Of a stretch of DNA of 64,000 nt, positions 24,990-34,498 are shown in pieces (the first letter of the stretch is position 1; every line of letters begins with the position of its first letter). A program made the position numbers and the translations under genes. The notes under the pieces are model-generated. The model saw only the letters and a list, made by a program, of their open reading frames with translations, ran no database searches and had not been told where the DNA came from. This DNA comes from RGIG5579 sp045543495 (GTDB lineage Bacteria > Bacillota > Clostridia > Oscillospirales > SIG627). The stretch spans positions 1 to 64,000 of the forward strand of contig JAZQMO010000028.1 in assembly GCA_045543495.1 (NCBI GenBank), in the 5' to 3' direction.

Positions 24990-27335
24990 ATGTTTGAGAA
25001 TTTGCAGCCCGGTCGATTAAAACTGAACAAGCGCTGTACCGTGATCCTTGTGTTCTTTATCGTCTGCGGCATCGCTCTTGCATCCCGACTTTTTTATTTG
25101 CAGATCGTAAATTTTGATAAGTATCAGTCCGATACGGTCAATCAGTACACCAAGGAAACGGTCATTCAAGCCAAGCGCGGTACCATCTATGACCGCAATA
25201 TGAAGGTTCTCGCCATCAGTACCACGGTGGAGAGAGTGTTCATTTCCCCCAATACCATCCCCAATCAGACCGTCGCCGCTTATGTGGAAAGCGTGGTGGA
25301 AAAGATCAGGGATGAGGATGACAGAAAAGCAGAAAGAACCCGCCTTTTGGCTCAGTTTCAGAATGCTTCCCTCACCGTGGCACAGGACATTGCCAATGAG
25401 CTTTCCGCCCACCTTGGGGTAGAGGCAAGTATGGTAATGGAAAAAGCGGCCAAGACCCACCGTGCCGATGAGACCATCAAAAAGCAGGTGGACCTGGAGG
25501 TCACCGCCAAGATCAAGGAAATGGTGGCGGCCAAAAAGTATTCTGCCTTCATCCATTTTTCCGAGGAATCCAAGCGCTATTATCCTTACGCCAATCTTGC
25601 CAGCCACGTGCTGGGCTTTACCGGAACCGACGGCTACGGCCTGACGGGCGTGGAGGCCTACTACAATGAATTGCTCTCCGGTGAAAACGGCAAGATCGTA
25701 TCTGCCAAGGACGGTCTCGGAAACGATATGAGCACCAAGTACGAAAGCTATATCGACGCCGTGGACGGCACCGATCTGATGCTCACCTTGGACTGGACCT
25801 GCCAGAGCATTTTGGAAAAATATCTGCAGGAGGCCTTGGAGGATTCTCAGGCACGAAACCGAGTGGCGGGCATTATTATGGACGTAAACTCGGGCGATCT
25901 TCTTGCCATGTCCACCAAGCCCGACTTTGACTTAAACGATCCCTACACCATGGATGCGGTGACTCAAGCCCTTTTGGATGCCTTTGAGGGCACCGAGGAG
26001 GAGAAAAAGGAATACCGCAGTGCTTTGCTCAATGAAATTTGGAAAAACAAGGCAGTAACGGAGCTTTATGAGCCCGGCTCCACATTTAAGATCATAACCT
26101 CCGCTATGGTGCTGGAGGAAAACCTCGTCACCAGTACGGAAAACTTCACCTGCTACGGCTACATTCGCATTCCGGGTCTTTCTCAGCCCATTCATTGCCA
26201 CAAGCGAGCAGGTCACGGCACCCTTCAGTTTGAGGGTGCGCTGGGCAACTCCTGCAACCCCTTCTTCGTTACCATGAGCCAAAGACTTGGAAAGGAAACC
26301 TTTTACAAGTACTATAAGGCCTTCGGCTATAAGGAGACCACAGGTGTCGATATTTACGGTGAGGCCTCCAACCTCTTCTTTAATATGGATACCTACTCCT
26401 CGGTAGACGCGGCCTGTGCCTCCTTCGGTCAGAACTTTAAGGTCACGCCCATTTCTCACCTGAGAGCCATTTGCTCCGTTGCCAACGGCGGCTATCTTGT
26501 GACGCCTCACGTATTAAAGGCAAGTCTCGATGCCGATGGCAATGTGGTGGAAAGCTTCGGCACCGAGGTGAAGCGTCAGGTGGTCTCCACAGAAAACTGC
26601 GAGATCATTTGGGGATATCTTCATCGAAGCGTAAGCGGAGAAACCGGCGGCAACCGCAATGCGGGCGTTCAGGGCTACAAGATCGCAGCCAAAACCGGTA
26701 CCTCCGTAAAAACAGAAAAGAGCCAAGGGGAAGAGAAATTCTATGTTTCCTCCTGTGTGGCCTTTGCCCCCGCAGATGACCCCGAGGTAGCGGTGATCCT
26801 TTTGGTGGATGAGCCCGTGGGAAGCTACTATGCTTCCGTGGTCTCCTCTCCCTATGTGGCAAAAATTCTTGCCGAGGTTCTTCCTTATTTGGGAATCGAG
26901 CCCGAATATACACAGGAGGAAATTGCCGAGCTCGGTGTTACCATTCCCGATTACACCGGCAGAAGCCTGGCTTATGCCTCCGGTAACCTGAAAGAAAAGA
27001 AGATCAACTTCCAGACGCTCGGCAACGGCTCCAATATCGTAGCACAGTCTCCCGCCGCAGGCAGTAAGGTCTCGGCAGGAGGAAAGGTGATCCTTTATAC
27101 GGAGGACGGCCTGCAGGCCAATACTGCCACCGTTCCCAATGTGGTGGGGCTCTCTGCCGCCGCCGCCAATCAGGCCATTATCAATGCGGGCCTGAACATT
27201 GAGATCACATCGGGTACGCTCTCTGCCGTGCAGGGCGCTACCGCAGTGAAGCAAAGCCTTGCCCCCGGAGAAAAGGTTCTCCCCGGCACGGTGATCACGG
27301 TAGATTTCCGCCACAGCGGAGACAATACAGACTAA
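24990..27335 (+). CDS. ftsI: Class B penicillin-binding protein with two PASTA domains (FtsI/SpoVD type)
   Basis: This 781-residue peptidoglycan transpeptidase has a TM helix at about 16-38 and the PBP dimerisation domain (RGTIYDRN). The transpeptidase domain carries Ser364 in PGSTFK, SCN at 421-423 and KTGTS at 568-572. Two PASTA domains follow (about 645-705 and 710-777, the second starting TVPNVVGLSAAAA). It cross-links septal peptidoglycan with FtsW. B. subtilis has both a two-PASTA PbpB and a one-PASTA SpoVD; here only one such gene is present, and the two PASTA domains favour the vegetative type. GAAAGGAGAAGAGCGA precedes the ATG. Confidence 0.92.
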   Translation: MFENLQPGRLKLNKRCTVILVFFIVCGIALASRLFYLQIVNFDKYQSDTVNQYTKETVIQAKRGTIYDRNMKVLAISTTVERVFISPNTIPNQTVAAYVESVVEKIRDEDDRKAERTRLLAQFQNASLTVAQDIANELSAHLGVEASMVMEKAAKTHRADETIKKQVDLEVTAKIKEMVAAKKYSAFIHFSEESKRYYPYANLASHVLGFTGTDGYGLTGVEAYYNELLSGENGKIVSAKDGLGNDMSTKYESYIDAVDGTDLMLTLDWTCQSILEKYLQEALEDSQARNRVAGIIMDVNSGDLLAMSTKPDFDLNDPYTMDAVTQALLDAFEGTEEEKKEYRSALLNEIWKNKAVTELYEPGSTFKIITSAMVLEENLVTSTENFTCYGYIRIPGLSQPIHCHKRAGHGTLQFEGALGNSCNPFFVTMSQRLGKETFYKYYKAFGYKETTGVDIYGEASNLFFNMDTYSSVDAACASFGQNFKVTPISHLRAICSVANGGYLVTPHVLKASLDADGNVVESFGTEVKRQVVSTENCEIIWGYLHRSVSGETGGNRNAGVQGYKIAAKTGTSVKTEKSQGEEKFYVSSCVAFAPADDPEVAVILLVDEPVGSYYASVVSSPYVAKILAEVLPYLGIEPEYTQEEIAELGVTIPDYTGRSLAYASGNLKEKKINFQTLGNGSNIVAQSPAAGSKVSAGGKVILYTEDGLQANTATVPNVVGLSAAAANQAIINAGLNIEITSGTLSAVQGATAVKQSLAPGEKVLPGTVITVDFRHSGDNTD

Positions 27336-27357
27336 AACGAGAAAGGGAGGAAATGAT

Positions 27358-28827
27358 ATGAAACTGAAGGATCTTTTATCCGATATTGCGGTGCTCGAAT
27401 GGTGCGCCGATCCCGAAACCGAGGTGCTCAGCGTTTCCTCCGATAGCCGATCCATCGGAAAAGGCGCCGCTTTTGTGGCTCTCAAGGGCCTGAAGGTGGA
27501 TGGCAGACAGTGGATCCCCGCCGCCTTTGAAAAGGGCGCCGTGGTGGCCATTTGTCAGGAAAAGCCCGAGGAAGAGGTTCCCTATGTTCTCTTGGAGGAC
27601 ACCCGAGGAAATCTTGCGCCCATTCTTGCCAATTTCTATTCCCACCCCGAAAAAAGCTTTCGCAGGATCATTGGCATTACGGGAACCAACGGAAAAACCA
27701 CCACTTCCTTTATGCTTCGTAACATTTTCCGTGAGGCGGGTCATAAAACAGGCCTCATCGGCACCACAAAATATATGATCTGCGATAGGGAATACCCCGT
27801 AGATGAAGCCAAGAGTCTTTTGACCACCCCCGATCCCGAGCTTTTGTTTGAGCTGTTTGATGCTATGCGCCGAGAAGGGGTCGATACGGTGATTATGGAG
27901 GCCTCCAGCCACGCACTTGCTTTCAATAAATTGGCGGGCGTTCCCTTTACCCTCGGTATTTTTACCAACCTCACCCGAGACCATTTGGATTTCCACCATA
28001 CCATGGAGGAATATAGGGAAGCCAAGAAAAAGCTGTTTCGTGTGGCAAAGGTGGGCATTCTCAATCAGGATGATCCCTCCTTTTCCAAAATGTGTGAGGA
28101 TGTTACTTGCCTTGTCAAGAGCTATTCTGCCAAGAGCGAAAAAAGCGATTTTTGTGCCAAGGAGATCCATACGGAAAGTGAAAAGGAGATCTCCTATCTG
28201 ATGAAATCCTCCGAGGGAATGGAGGAGATCACCCTTCCCATTCCGGGAGATTTCAATGTGTATAATTCTCTCGCCGCCGCTTCCGCTGCCTTGGAATGCG
28301 GAATCCCCTTTGATGTGATCCGCTCGGCTCTCGGAAAAATGGAGGGCGTCAAGGGAAGAATTGAACGGATCCCCACCGATACTCCTTATTCGGTCTTTAT
28401 CGATTTTGCCCACACGCCCGATGCCTTGGAGAACATTCTCTCCACCCTTCGGGGCTTCACCAAGGGTCGCCTTGTGACCCTGTTCGGCTGCGGGGGCGAC
28501 CGAGACCGTACCAAGCGTCCCATAATGGGGCAGATCGCCTGTGAAATGAGCGATTTCGTCGTTGTGACCTCAGACAATTCCCGCAGTGAAAAGAAGGAAG
28601 ATATCATCTCCGATATCGTGGCGGGAATGCAGGATACCAAGACCCCCTATGTGACAATTCCCGACCGTACCGAGGCCATCCGCTTTGCTCTTTCCGAGGC
28701 CAAGGAGGGAGATGTGATCCTCCTTGCAGGAAAGGGACACGAGGAATATGAGATCGACGAGGCGGGAAAAAGACCGTACAGTGAAAGAAACATCGTTTTG
28801 GAATATATCGGAGAAGAAGTAAAATGA
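27358..28827 (+). CDS. murE: UDP-MurNAc-tripeptide synthetase MurE
   Basis: This 489-residue Mur ligase adds the third stem-peptide residue. GITGTNGKTTTSFML is the ATP loop, and TNLTRDHLDFHHTMEEY and the HTPDALEN block are conserved. The amino-acid specificity motif, usually DNPR in meso-diaminopimelate ligases, reads DNSR here. Arg and Asn are kept, so diaminopimelate is the likely substrate. GAAAGGGAGGAAATGAT precedes the ATG. It overlaps murF by 4 nt. Confidence 0.95.
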   Translation: MKLKDLLSDIAVLEWCADPETEVLSVSSDSRSIGKGAAFVALKGLKVDGRQWIPAAFEKGAVVAICQEKPEEEVPYVLLEDTRGNLAPILANFYSHPEKSFRRIIGITGTNGKTTTSFMLRNIFREAGHKTGLIGTTKYMICDREYPVDEAKSLLTTPDPELLFELFDAMRREGVDTVIMEASSHALAFNKLAGVPFTLGIFTNLTRDHLDFHHTMEEYREAKKKLFRVAKVGILNQDDPSFSKMCEDVTCLVKSYSAKSEKSDFCAKEIHTESEKEISYLMKSSEGMEEITLPIPGDFNVYNSLAAASAALECGIPFDVIRSALGKMEGVKGRIERIPTDTPYSVFIDFAHTPDALENILSTLRGFTKGRLVTLFGCGGDRDRTKRPIMGQIACEMSDFVVVTSDNSRSEKKEDIISDIVAGMQDTKTPYVTIPDRTEAIRFALSEAKEGDVILLAGKGHEEYEIDEAGKRPYSERNIVLEYIGEEVK

Positions 28828-30188
28828 TCTTAACACTTCAAGAAATCACCGAAGCCGTAGGCGGCAAGCTTTACGGAAACGGACACGCCGTGATCTGCGG
28901 CATTTCTACCGACTCCAGAAAAGCAGTGGAGGGCGAAATCTTTGTTGCTCTGCGTGGCGAACGCTTTGACGGCCACGATTTTATCCCCGATGTGGCAGAA
29001 AAATGCAGTGCGGTGCTCACCGAGGTGAAAACCGATCTGATGGACTGCATCGTGGTTCCCGATACCTTGAAGGCTCTCGGCGTTTTGTCTGCCTATTGGA
29101 AAAAGAAGGTCAATCCTCCCATCACCGTAGGCGTTACGGGCTCCGTGGGAAAAACCACCACCAAGGAGCTGATCGCATCGGTTCTGAAGGAAAAGTATAA
29201 GACCCACTTTACCGAAGGAAATCTCAATAACCACATCGGCGTTCCCATCACCCTGATTCGCATTGAAGAGGGGTGTGAGGCCGTGGTATGTGAAATGGGA
29301 ATGAGCGGCAAGGGCGAAATTGAGTATTTAACGGGCCTTGTACGCCCCAACCTTGCCGTGATCACCAACATCGGCACCTCCCACATGGAGCTTTTGGGCT
29401 CCCGTGAGGGGATTTTGGAGGCCAAGCTTGAGATCCTTGCGGGAATGGAGAAGGGAAGTACCCTGATCTTGGACGGCGATGAGCCGCTTTTGCGCTCCGA
29501 AAAGGTGCAGGCCCTTTTGGAGGGGTATCGTGTGATCTACGTGGGCTTCGGCACCTCCAACGATATTTACCCCTTGGATATCTATAAGGGAAGTGAGCAC
29601 ATTTCCTTTGATGTGATTGCCAAAAATCAGGAATTTCGTGTCAAGGTGCCCGCCGTGGGGGATCACTTTGTGAAAAACACCCTGTTTGCGGCTGCCGTGG
29701 GAATTGCCTCGGGTGTGGAGGAAAAGCAGATCCAAAACGGTATTTCCGCTTATGCTCCCTCGGGCCTTCGTCAAAGAATCTATGAAAAGAACGGCATCCG
29801 TGTGATCGCCGATTGCTACAATGCCTCCCCCGAATCCATGACCGCTTCTCTTCGGGTCTTGTCCGAATCGGAGGGCAGAAAAATTGCCGTCCTCGGGGAT
29901 ATGCTGGAGCTCGGCTATCTTTCGGAAGGCGCCCATAAAAAGGTCGGAAAAGAGGCCGTGGAAGCAGGTGCCAATGCGCTTTTTACCTACGGAAAGGCCA
30001 GCTACCACATTTTGCTTGGTGCTCTGGAGGAGGGAATGGAAAAGAAGCTTGTTTCCAATTACATTGACTCCACCGCTCTTTCCGAGGCTCTGAAAAAGAC
30101 CTTGAAGCCCGGCGATACGGTACTGTTTAAGGCATCCAGAAAAATGAAGCTTGAGGAAATAATCGCGCTCTGCGGGTTAACGGAATAG
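28824..30188 (+). CDS. murF: UDP-MurNAc-pentapeptide synthetase MurF
   Basis: This 454-residue ligase adds D-Ala-D-Ala to the UDP-MurNAc tripeptide. ICGISTDSRKAVEGEIFVAL is the N-terminal domain. GVTGSVGKTTTKELI is the P-loop. GNLNNHIGVPITLIR and DCYNASPESMTASL are diagnostic of MurF. It is coupled to murE by ATGA. mraY follows after 4 nt, whereas murD, often in this region, is absent. Confidence 0.96.
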   Translation: MILTLQEITEAVGGKLYGNGHAVICGISTDSRKAVEGEIFVALRGERFDGHDFIPDVAEKCSAVLTEVKTDLMDCIVVPDTLKALGVLSAYWKKKVNPPITVGVTGSVGKTTTKELIASVLKEKYKTHFTEGNLNNHIGVPITLIRIEEGCEAVVCEMGMSGKGEIEYLTGLVRPNLAVITNIGTSHMELLGSREGILEAKLEILAGMEKGSTLILDGDEPLLRSEKVQALLEGYRVIYVGFGTSNDIYPLDIYKGSEHISFDVIAKNQEFRVKVPAVGDHFVKNTLFAAAVGIASGVEEKQIQNGISAYAPSGLRQRIYEKNGIRVIADCYNASPESMTASLRVLSESEGRKIAVLGDMLELGYLSEGAHKKVGKEAVEAGANALFTYGKASYHILLGALEEGMEKKLVSNYIDSTALSEALKKTLKPGDTVLFKASRKMKLEEIIALCGLTE

Positions 30189-30192
30189 GACT

Positions 30193-31173
30193 ATGAATCA
30201 AAATATTTGGATCCTTTTGGCATCCTTTGCACTGACCGTTTTTTTTACCTTCCTGTTGGAAAAGAAATTCATCCCCTTTTTGATGCGGATCAAAATGGGA
30301 CAGACCATTTTGGAGATCGGCCCCCGTTGGCATAAATCCAAGGAGGGAACTCCCACTATGGGCGGGATCTTCTTCATTCTTGCCATCACGGTCGTCACCC
30401 TCGCTTTTTCCTTGCCCACATCCATCAAAACAGGGGATTTCAGCCTTGTTAAGGTTCTTGTGATGATGCTGCTTTTTGGTGTAGTCGGCTTTGTTGACGA
30501 CTTTACCAAATTTGTGAAAAAGCAAAACAAGGGCTTGACCGCCAAACAAAAAATGATCCTTCAGTTTGTCATTGCGGCTCTGTTTTTGTATTCCATGAAG
30601 GATCGCCTGACCACCTCGCTTGCCCTTCCGTTTACCGATATTCGCTTGGAGCTCGGTGTGGTCTACTGGGCTCTTGCCCTTCTGTTTATTGTGTATGTGG
30701 TCAACGCCGTGAACCTGACCGATGGGATCGACGGTCTTGCTTCAGGCATCAGCTTTGTTGCCTTCGTATTTTTTGCCATTGCGGCGTATTTGGTCGGAAA
30801 CACCCAACTTTCCGTGCTCTCCGCCTCTCTTTGCGGCGGTATGATCGGCTTTCTTCTGTATAATTATTATCCCGCCCGCATCTTTATGGGGGATACCGGC
30901 TCTCTCTTCCTGGGCGGAGCCGTGGTGGGAGCCGCTTTTTGGCTTGACAATCCGCTTTTGATCGTTTTTGTGGGACTGATCTTCATTTGGGAGGCCGTCA
31001 GCGTGGTGCTGCAGGTCATTTCCTTTCAGACCACGGGAAAGAGAATTTTCCGTATGGCACCCTTCCACCACCACCTTGAAATGGGCGGCTGGAAGGAAAC
31101 CAAGATCGTATCCGTCTTTTCCTTTATCACGGCACTTTTGTCTGTGCTTGCATACTTTGCATATCTTTATTAA
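30193..31173 (+). CDS. mraY: Phospho-N-acetylmuramoyl-pentapeptide transferase MraY
   Basis: This 326-residue polytopic membrane enzyme makes lipid I. GTPTMGGIFF, FVDDFTKFVKKQNKGL (the DD catalytic pair), NAVNLTDGIDGLA and FMGDTGSLFLGGAV are family motifs. MAPFHHHLEMGGWKETKIV near the C-terminus carries the HHH signature of MraY. Confidence 0.97.
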   Translation: MNQNIWILLASFALTVFFTFLLEKKFIPFLMRIKMGQTILEIGPRWHKSKEGTPTMGGIFFILAITVVTLAFSLPTSIKTGDFSLVKVLVMMLLFGVVGFVDDFTKFVKKQNKGLTAKQKMILQFVIAALFLYSMKDRLTTSLALPFTDIRLELGVVYWALALLFIVYVVNAVNLTDGIDGLASGISFVAFVFFAIAAYLVGNTQLSVLSASLCGGMIGFLLYNYYPARIFMGDTGSLFLGGAVVGAAFWLDNPLLIVFVGLIFIWEAVSVVLQVISFQTTGKRIFRMAPFHHHLEMGGWKETKIVSVFSFITALLSVLAYFAYLY

Positions 31174-31206
31174 ATTTTGTTGATTCTATTCGGAAAGGAG
31201 ATTTGT

Positions 31207-32418
31207 ATGGCAGAATCGGTTTCTCAATCGAAGGATCCCGCATCCATTCGACCGAAGAATACGAAAAAGAGCATTTTGCCCCGCCGTAAGCCCCGCTCTG
31301 TGCAAAGACTCCGTTCCGGTATTGATTGGCCCTTTGCGGTTCTTGTGATGTTCCTGTTGTCCATCGGCACCATCTTTGTTTTTTCCTCCAGTTATATTTA
31401 CGCCAAGGCCAATTATGACGACAGCTACTTTTTCATTCGCAAGCAGGTGGGCTGGGTCCTTTTGGCACTTGTGGTCATTTATATCGTCACCCGCTATGTG
31501 GATTACCTGATCCTCAAGCGCCTTGCCATTCCCATTTTCCTTGTTTCCTACGCCTTGCTGTGGTGTGTATTCTTCTTCGGAGCGGATGCCAACGGTGCCA
31601 AAAGATGGATCTACATCGGCGGCTTTAGTGTTCAGCCCTCGGAGATCATCAAATTCTCCGTTATTTTGATCATATCGGCCTATCTTGTGTGGCTGGATAC
31701 CAAGGGAAGGGATCTTGTCCGAACTTGGAAATACGGCATTTGGCCCTTCGTTGTTCTGGTGGGAATGATCGGCCTGCCCCTTTATAAGCAGCCTCACCTT
31801 TCCGCTATGATCATTGTGTTTGCCATCATTTATATTATGATGTACTTTGGCGGAGTAAAAGGGAAGATCCTTTTGCTTGGCCTCGGTGTCGGTGCCGCTC
31901 TGATGCTGGCGCTGATCCTCTTTACCTCTCACGGCCAAAGCCGAATTAACGCTTGGCTTCACCCTGAGCTTGACCCCTTGGGAGACGGCTGGCAGCCCCT
32001 CCAGAGCCTTTACGCCATCGGATCGGGTGGCCTGTGGGGTGTGGGTCTCGGTCAATCCATGCAAAAGCATCTGTATCTGCCCGAGCCGCAGAATGACTAC
32101 ATTTTTGCCGTCATTTGCGAGGAAATGGGCTTCGTCTTTGCCGTCGCCGTGATCATTCTGTTCCTGCTTCTCATTTGGCGGGGCTACTATATTGCGAAAA
32201 ATGCACCTTCCAAATTCTCCTCTATGATGGTAATGGGAATTATCACACAGGTGGGAATTCAGGTGTTTCTGAATATCGGCGTCGTTTCGGGCGCCTTGCC
32301 CAGTACGGGCGTATCCTTGCCGTTTTTCAGCTATGGCGGATCCTCTCTTTTGATCCTGATGGCAGAAATGGGCATCGTGCTTAATGTATCTCGCTATTCC
32401 TATACGGAAAAGGCATAA
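31207..32418 (+). CDS. ftsW: Lipid II polymerase FtsW (SEDS family)
   Basis: This 403-residue SEDS glycosyltransferase has about ten TM helices after a basic cytoplasmic tail (residues 1-40). FVFSSSYIYA, the WIYIGGFSVQPSEIIKFSVI block, INAWLHPELDPLG, and SLPFFSYGGSSLLILMAEMG are hallmarks. It works with the class B PBP of the same operon. FtsW and RodA are hard to separate by motifs, but position before murG favours FtsW. AAAGGAGATTTGT precedes the ATG at 31207. Confidence 0.92.
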   Translation: MAESVSQSKDPASIRPKNTKKSILPRRKPRSVQRLRSGIDWPFAVLVMFLLSIGTIFVFSSSYIYAKANYDDSYFFIRKQVGWVLLALVVIYIVTRYVDYLILKRLAIPIFLVSYALLWCVFFFGADANGAKRWIYIGGFSVQPSEIIKFSVILIISAYLVWLDTKGRDLVRTWKYGIWPFVVLVGMIGLPLYKQPHLSAMIIVFAIIYIMMYFGGVKGKILLLGLGVGAALMLALILFTSHGQSRINAWLHPELDPLGDGWQPLQSLYAIGSGGLWGVGLGQSMQKHLYLPEPQNDYIFAVICEEMGFVFAVAVIILFLLLIWRGYYIAKNAPSKFSSMMVMGIITQVGIQVFLNIGVVSGALPSTGVSLPFFSYGGSSLLILMAEMGIVLNVSRYSYTEKA

Positions 32419-32437
32419 ATTCATTGGAGGTAATGCA

Positions 32438-33541
32438 TTGAAAGTTGTACTCAGCGGCGGTGGAACCGCAGGTCATATCAATCCCGCCTTATCCATCGCA
32501 AAGACCATTCTGGAAAAGGAGCCGGGCAGTCAGATCCTCTTTGTGGGAACCCCCAAGGGGATGGAAAACCGTTTGGTTGCCAAGGAAGGCTTTCCCATTC
32601 GTCATGTGGAAATTCAGGGCTTCCAGAGAAAACTCAGCGTAAAGAACCTCAAAACTGCCGTTTTGGCGGTAACGAGTGTTGGAAAAGCAAAAAAGATCCT
32701 TCGTGAATTCCGTCCCGATGTGGTGATCGGCACCGGCGGATATGTCTCTTGGCCCGTTCTTAAGGCCGCCGCCTCTATGAAGATCCCCACTCTTATCCAC
32801 GAGCAAAACGCCACCCCCGGCCTGACCACACAGCGCCTTTCCAAGGTAGTGGATACGGTTTGCCTCTCCTTTGAGGAGTCTGTGAAGGCTCTTCCCTGCA
32901 AGGAGGAAAAGACCCGTCTCACAGGCAACCCCGTCAGCCCCACCTTGGGCGAGCTGACCCGAGCAAAAAGCAGAAGTCAGCTTGGCATTACAGGGCCGTA
33001 CCTGGTTTCCTTCGGCGGCTCCCTCGGTGCCTCTGTAATCAATGAAACGGTGTTTGAATTGGCAAAGGGCTTTTCTTCCAAAAAGCCCGTATTCCACACC
33101 CACGCCTTCGGACAGAGAGAATATGAATTCTATTCCCGCAAGGAAAAGGAAAGCGGTGTGTGTCGCTTCGGTAATGTAAAGCTTACCGATTATATTTACG
33201 ATATGCCCCGTCAGCTTGCCGCCGCCGATCTTGTGATCTGCCGTGCCGGCGCCATCACCTTGGCCGAGCTTGCAGTGACGGGAACTCCCGCCATTCTCAT
33301 TCCTTCTCCCAATGTGACGGACAATCACCAGTACAAAAATGCTTATGTTTACCACCAAAAGGGTGCCGCCGTATTGATCGAGGAAAAGGATCTTTCGGTG
33401 GAAAAGCTTACGGCAGAGGTAGAGAGAATCCTCACCTCCCCCGAGACCCTTCGTCAAATGAGCGAGAATATGTTGTCCTTGGCCCATCCCGATGCCAATG
33501 AGAAAATTTGGGTTGAAGTGAAAAAACTGACGAAGAAGTAA
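32438..33541 (+). CDS. murG: Lipid II-forming GlcNAc transferase MurG
   Basis: This 367-residue GT28 enzyme transfers GlcNAc to lipid I. SGGGTAGHINPALSIA is the N-terminal glycine loop. GTGGYVSWPVLKAA and LIHEQNATPGLT are conserved, as is the C-terminal UDP-GlcNAc site (CRAGAITLAELAVTGTPAIL). The start is TTG at 32438, 7 nt after GGAGG; the ATG at 32433 is out of frame. Confidence 0.96.
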   Translation: MKVVLSGGGTAGHINPALSIAKTILEKEPGSQILFVGTPKGMENRLVAKEGFPIRHVEIQGFQRKLSVKNLKTAVLAVTSVGKAKKILREFRPDVVIGTGGYVSWPVLKAAASMKIPTLIHEQNATPGLTTQRLSKVVDTVCLSFEESVKALPCKEEKTRLTGNPVSPTLGELTRAKSRSQLGITGPYLVSFGGSLGASVINETVFELAKGFSSKKPVFHTHAFGQREYEFYSRKEKESGVCRFGNVKLTDYIYDMPRQLAAADLVICRAGAITLAELAVTGTPAILIPSPNVTDNHQYKNAYVYHQKGAAVLIEEKDLSVEKLTAEVERILTSPETLRQMSENMLSLAHPDANEKIWVEVKKLTKK

Positions 33542-33559
33542 GATTTGGAGGATCATCCC

Positions 33560-34333
33560 ATGAGTGATGAACTTTCCGTTTTTGCAAAAAAAAGGAAACG
33601 AAAAAAGCTGATCCGAACCGTGTTCGTGTCATGCCTTGTGCTTGCCCTTCTTGGGGTGGGCGGATATTTTGCCCTGACCAAATACCTTGTGGTATCCGAG
33701 GTCTCCATACAGGAAACAAGCCTGTATCCCGCCGAGGAGCTTCTGGCGGCGGCCGCGCCGGAGAAGGGAACACCCCTTGTTCAGGTGTCGAAAAAGGAGA
33801 TAAGCCGCAGTATAGAAGAGAATTTTCCCTATTTGGTGGATGTGAAGGTGGAATTTGATCTGCCGGGTCGCATCGTGGTGCACTACACCGAGGATTTTGG
33901 TGAGATCAGTGTAGCCTTGGGAAAAGAGCTTTACTGTGTGGATAAGGATCTGAATGTACTGGCCAAGGAAAGCGTGGATTCCCAAATTCCCCGCATCCGC
34001 TTGATCTCGGGAGATGTATCCCGCTGTATCGTAGGGGAGAAATTGGGCTTCTTTGAAAGCGAGGCCGCCCAGCAGCTTCAAACCATTCTTTTGGCCATGG
34101 AGGAAACCGATATCATGGGGCAGGTGCAAATGATCGATGCCCGAGATAAATTCAACATCAAGATCCGTTATCTGGATCGCTTTGACCTTTTGATGGGAGA
34201 TGTGAGTAATATGAAGCACAAATTCCTGATGGTCAAGGAGGTAAGCCGAGATCTTGCACAGAATCAATGCGCCACCATTGACATTGCCGATCCCGATACT
34301 GCCTATGTCAAATTGGGGGAAACCTTGTCCTGA
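33560..34333 (+). CDS. ftsQ: FtsQ/DivIB-like division protein
   Basis: This 257-residue bitopic protein has a basic cytoplasmic tail (KKRKRKKLIR), one TM helix (about 22-43), a POTRA domain (about 45-115) and a beta domain. EENFPYLVDVKVEFDLPGRI is the typical POTRA end. Homology at this level is weak for the family, so position between murG and ftsZ is important. It ends the main dcw transcript; ftsZ has its own promoter. Confidence 0.85.
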   Translation: MSDELSVFAKKRKRKKLIRTVFVSCLVLALLGVGGYFALTKYLVVSEVSIQETSLYPAEELLAAAAPEKGTPLVQVSKKEISRSIEENFPYLVDVKVEFDLPGRIVVHYTEDFGEISVALGKELYCVDKDLNVLAKESVDSQIPRIRLISGDVSRCIVGEKLGFFESEAAQQLQTILLAMEETDIMGQVQMIDARDKFNIKIRYLDRFDLLMGDVSNMKHKFLMVKEVSRDLAQNQCATIDIADPDTAYVKLGETLS

Positions 34334-34387
34334 AAATGGTAAATTTGTGCCAATTTATAAAAAAAATAAGTTTTTTTCAAAAAACTC

Positions 34388-34416
34388 TTGCATTTATAGG
34401 AAAAAACGATTACAAT
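34388..34416 (+). promoter_or_regulatory. Predicted ftsZ promoter
   Basis: TTGCAT (34388-34393), a 17-nt spacer and TACAAT (34411-34416), giving an 80-nt leader. A T7/A6 inverted repeat (AGTTTTTT..AAAAAACT) sits just upstream of the -35. Confidence 0.65.
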
Positions 34417-34498
34417 ATGGTTTAAGAGTAGATTACTCTGCCTTATTGCGGAATGATTATAGAAAGAAGAAAAGAGAGAGAAAGAGGAGGAATTCCAA

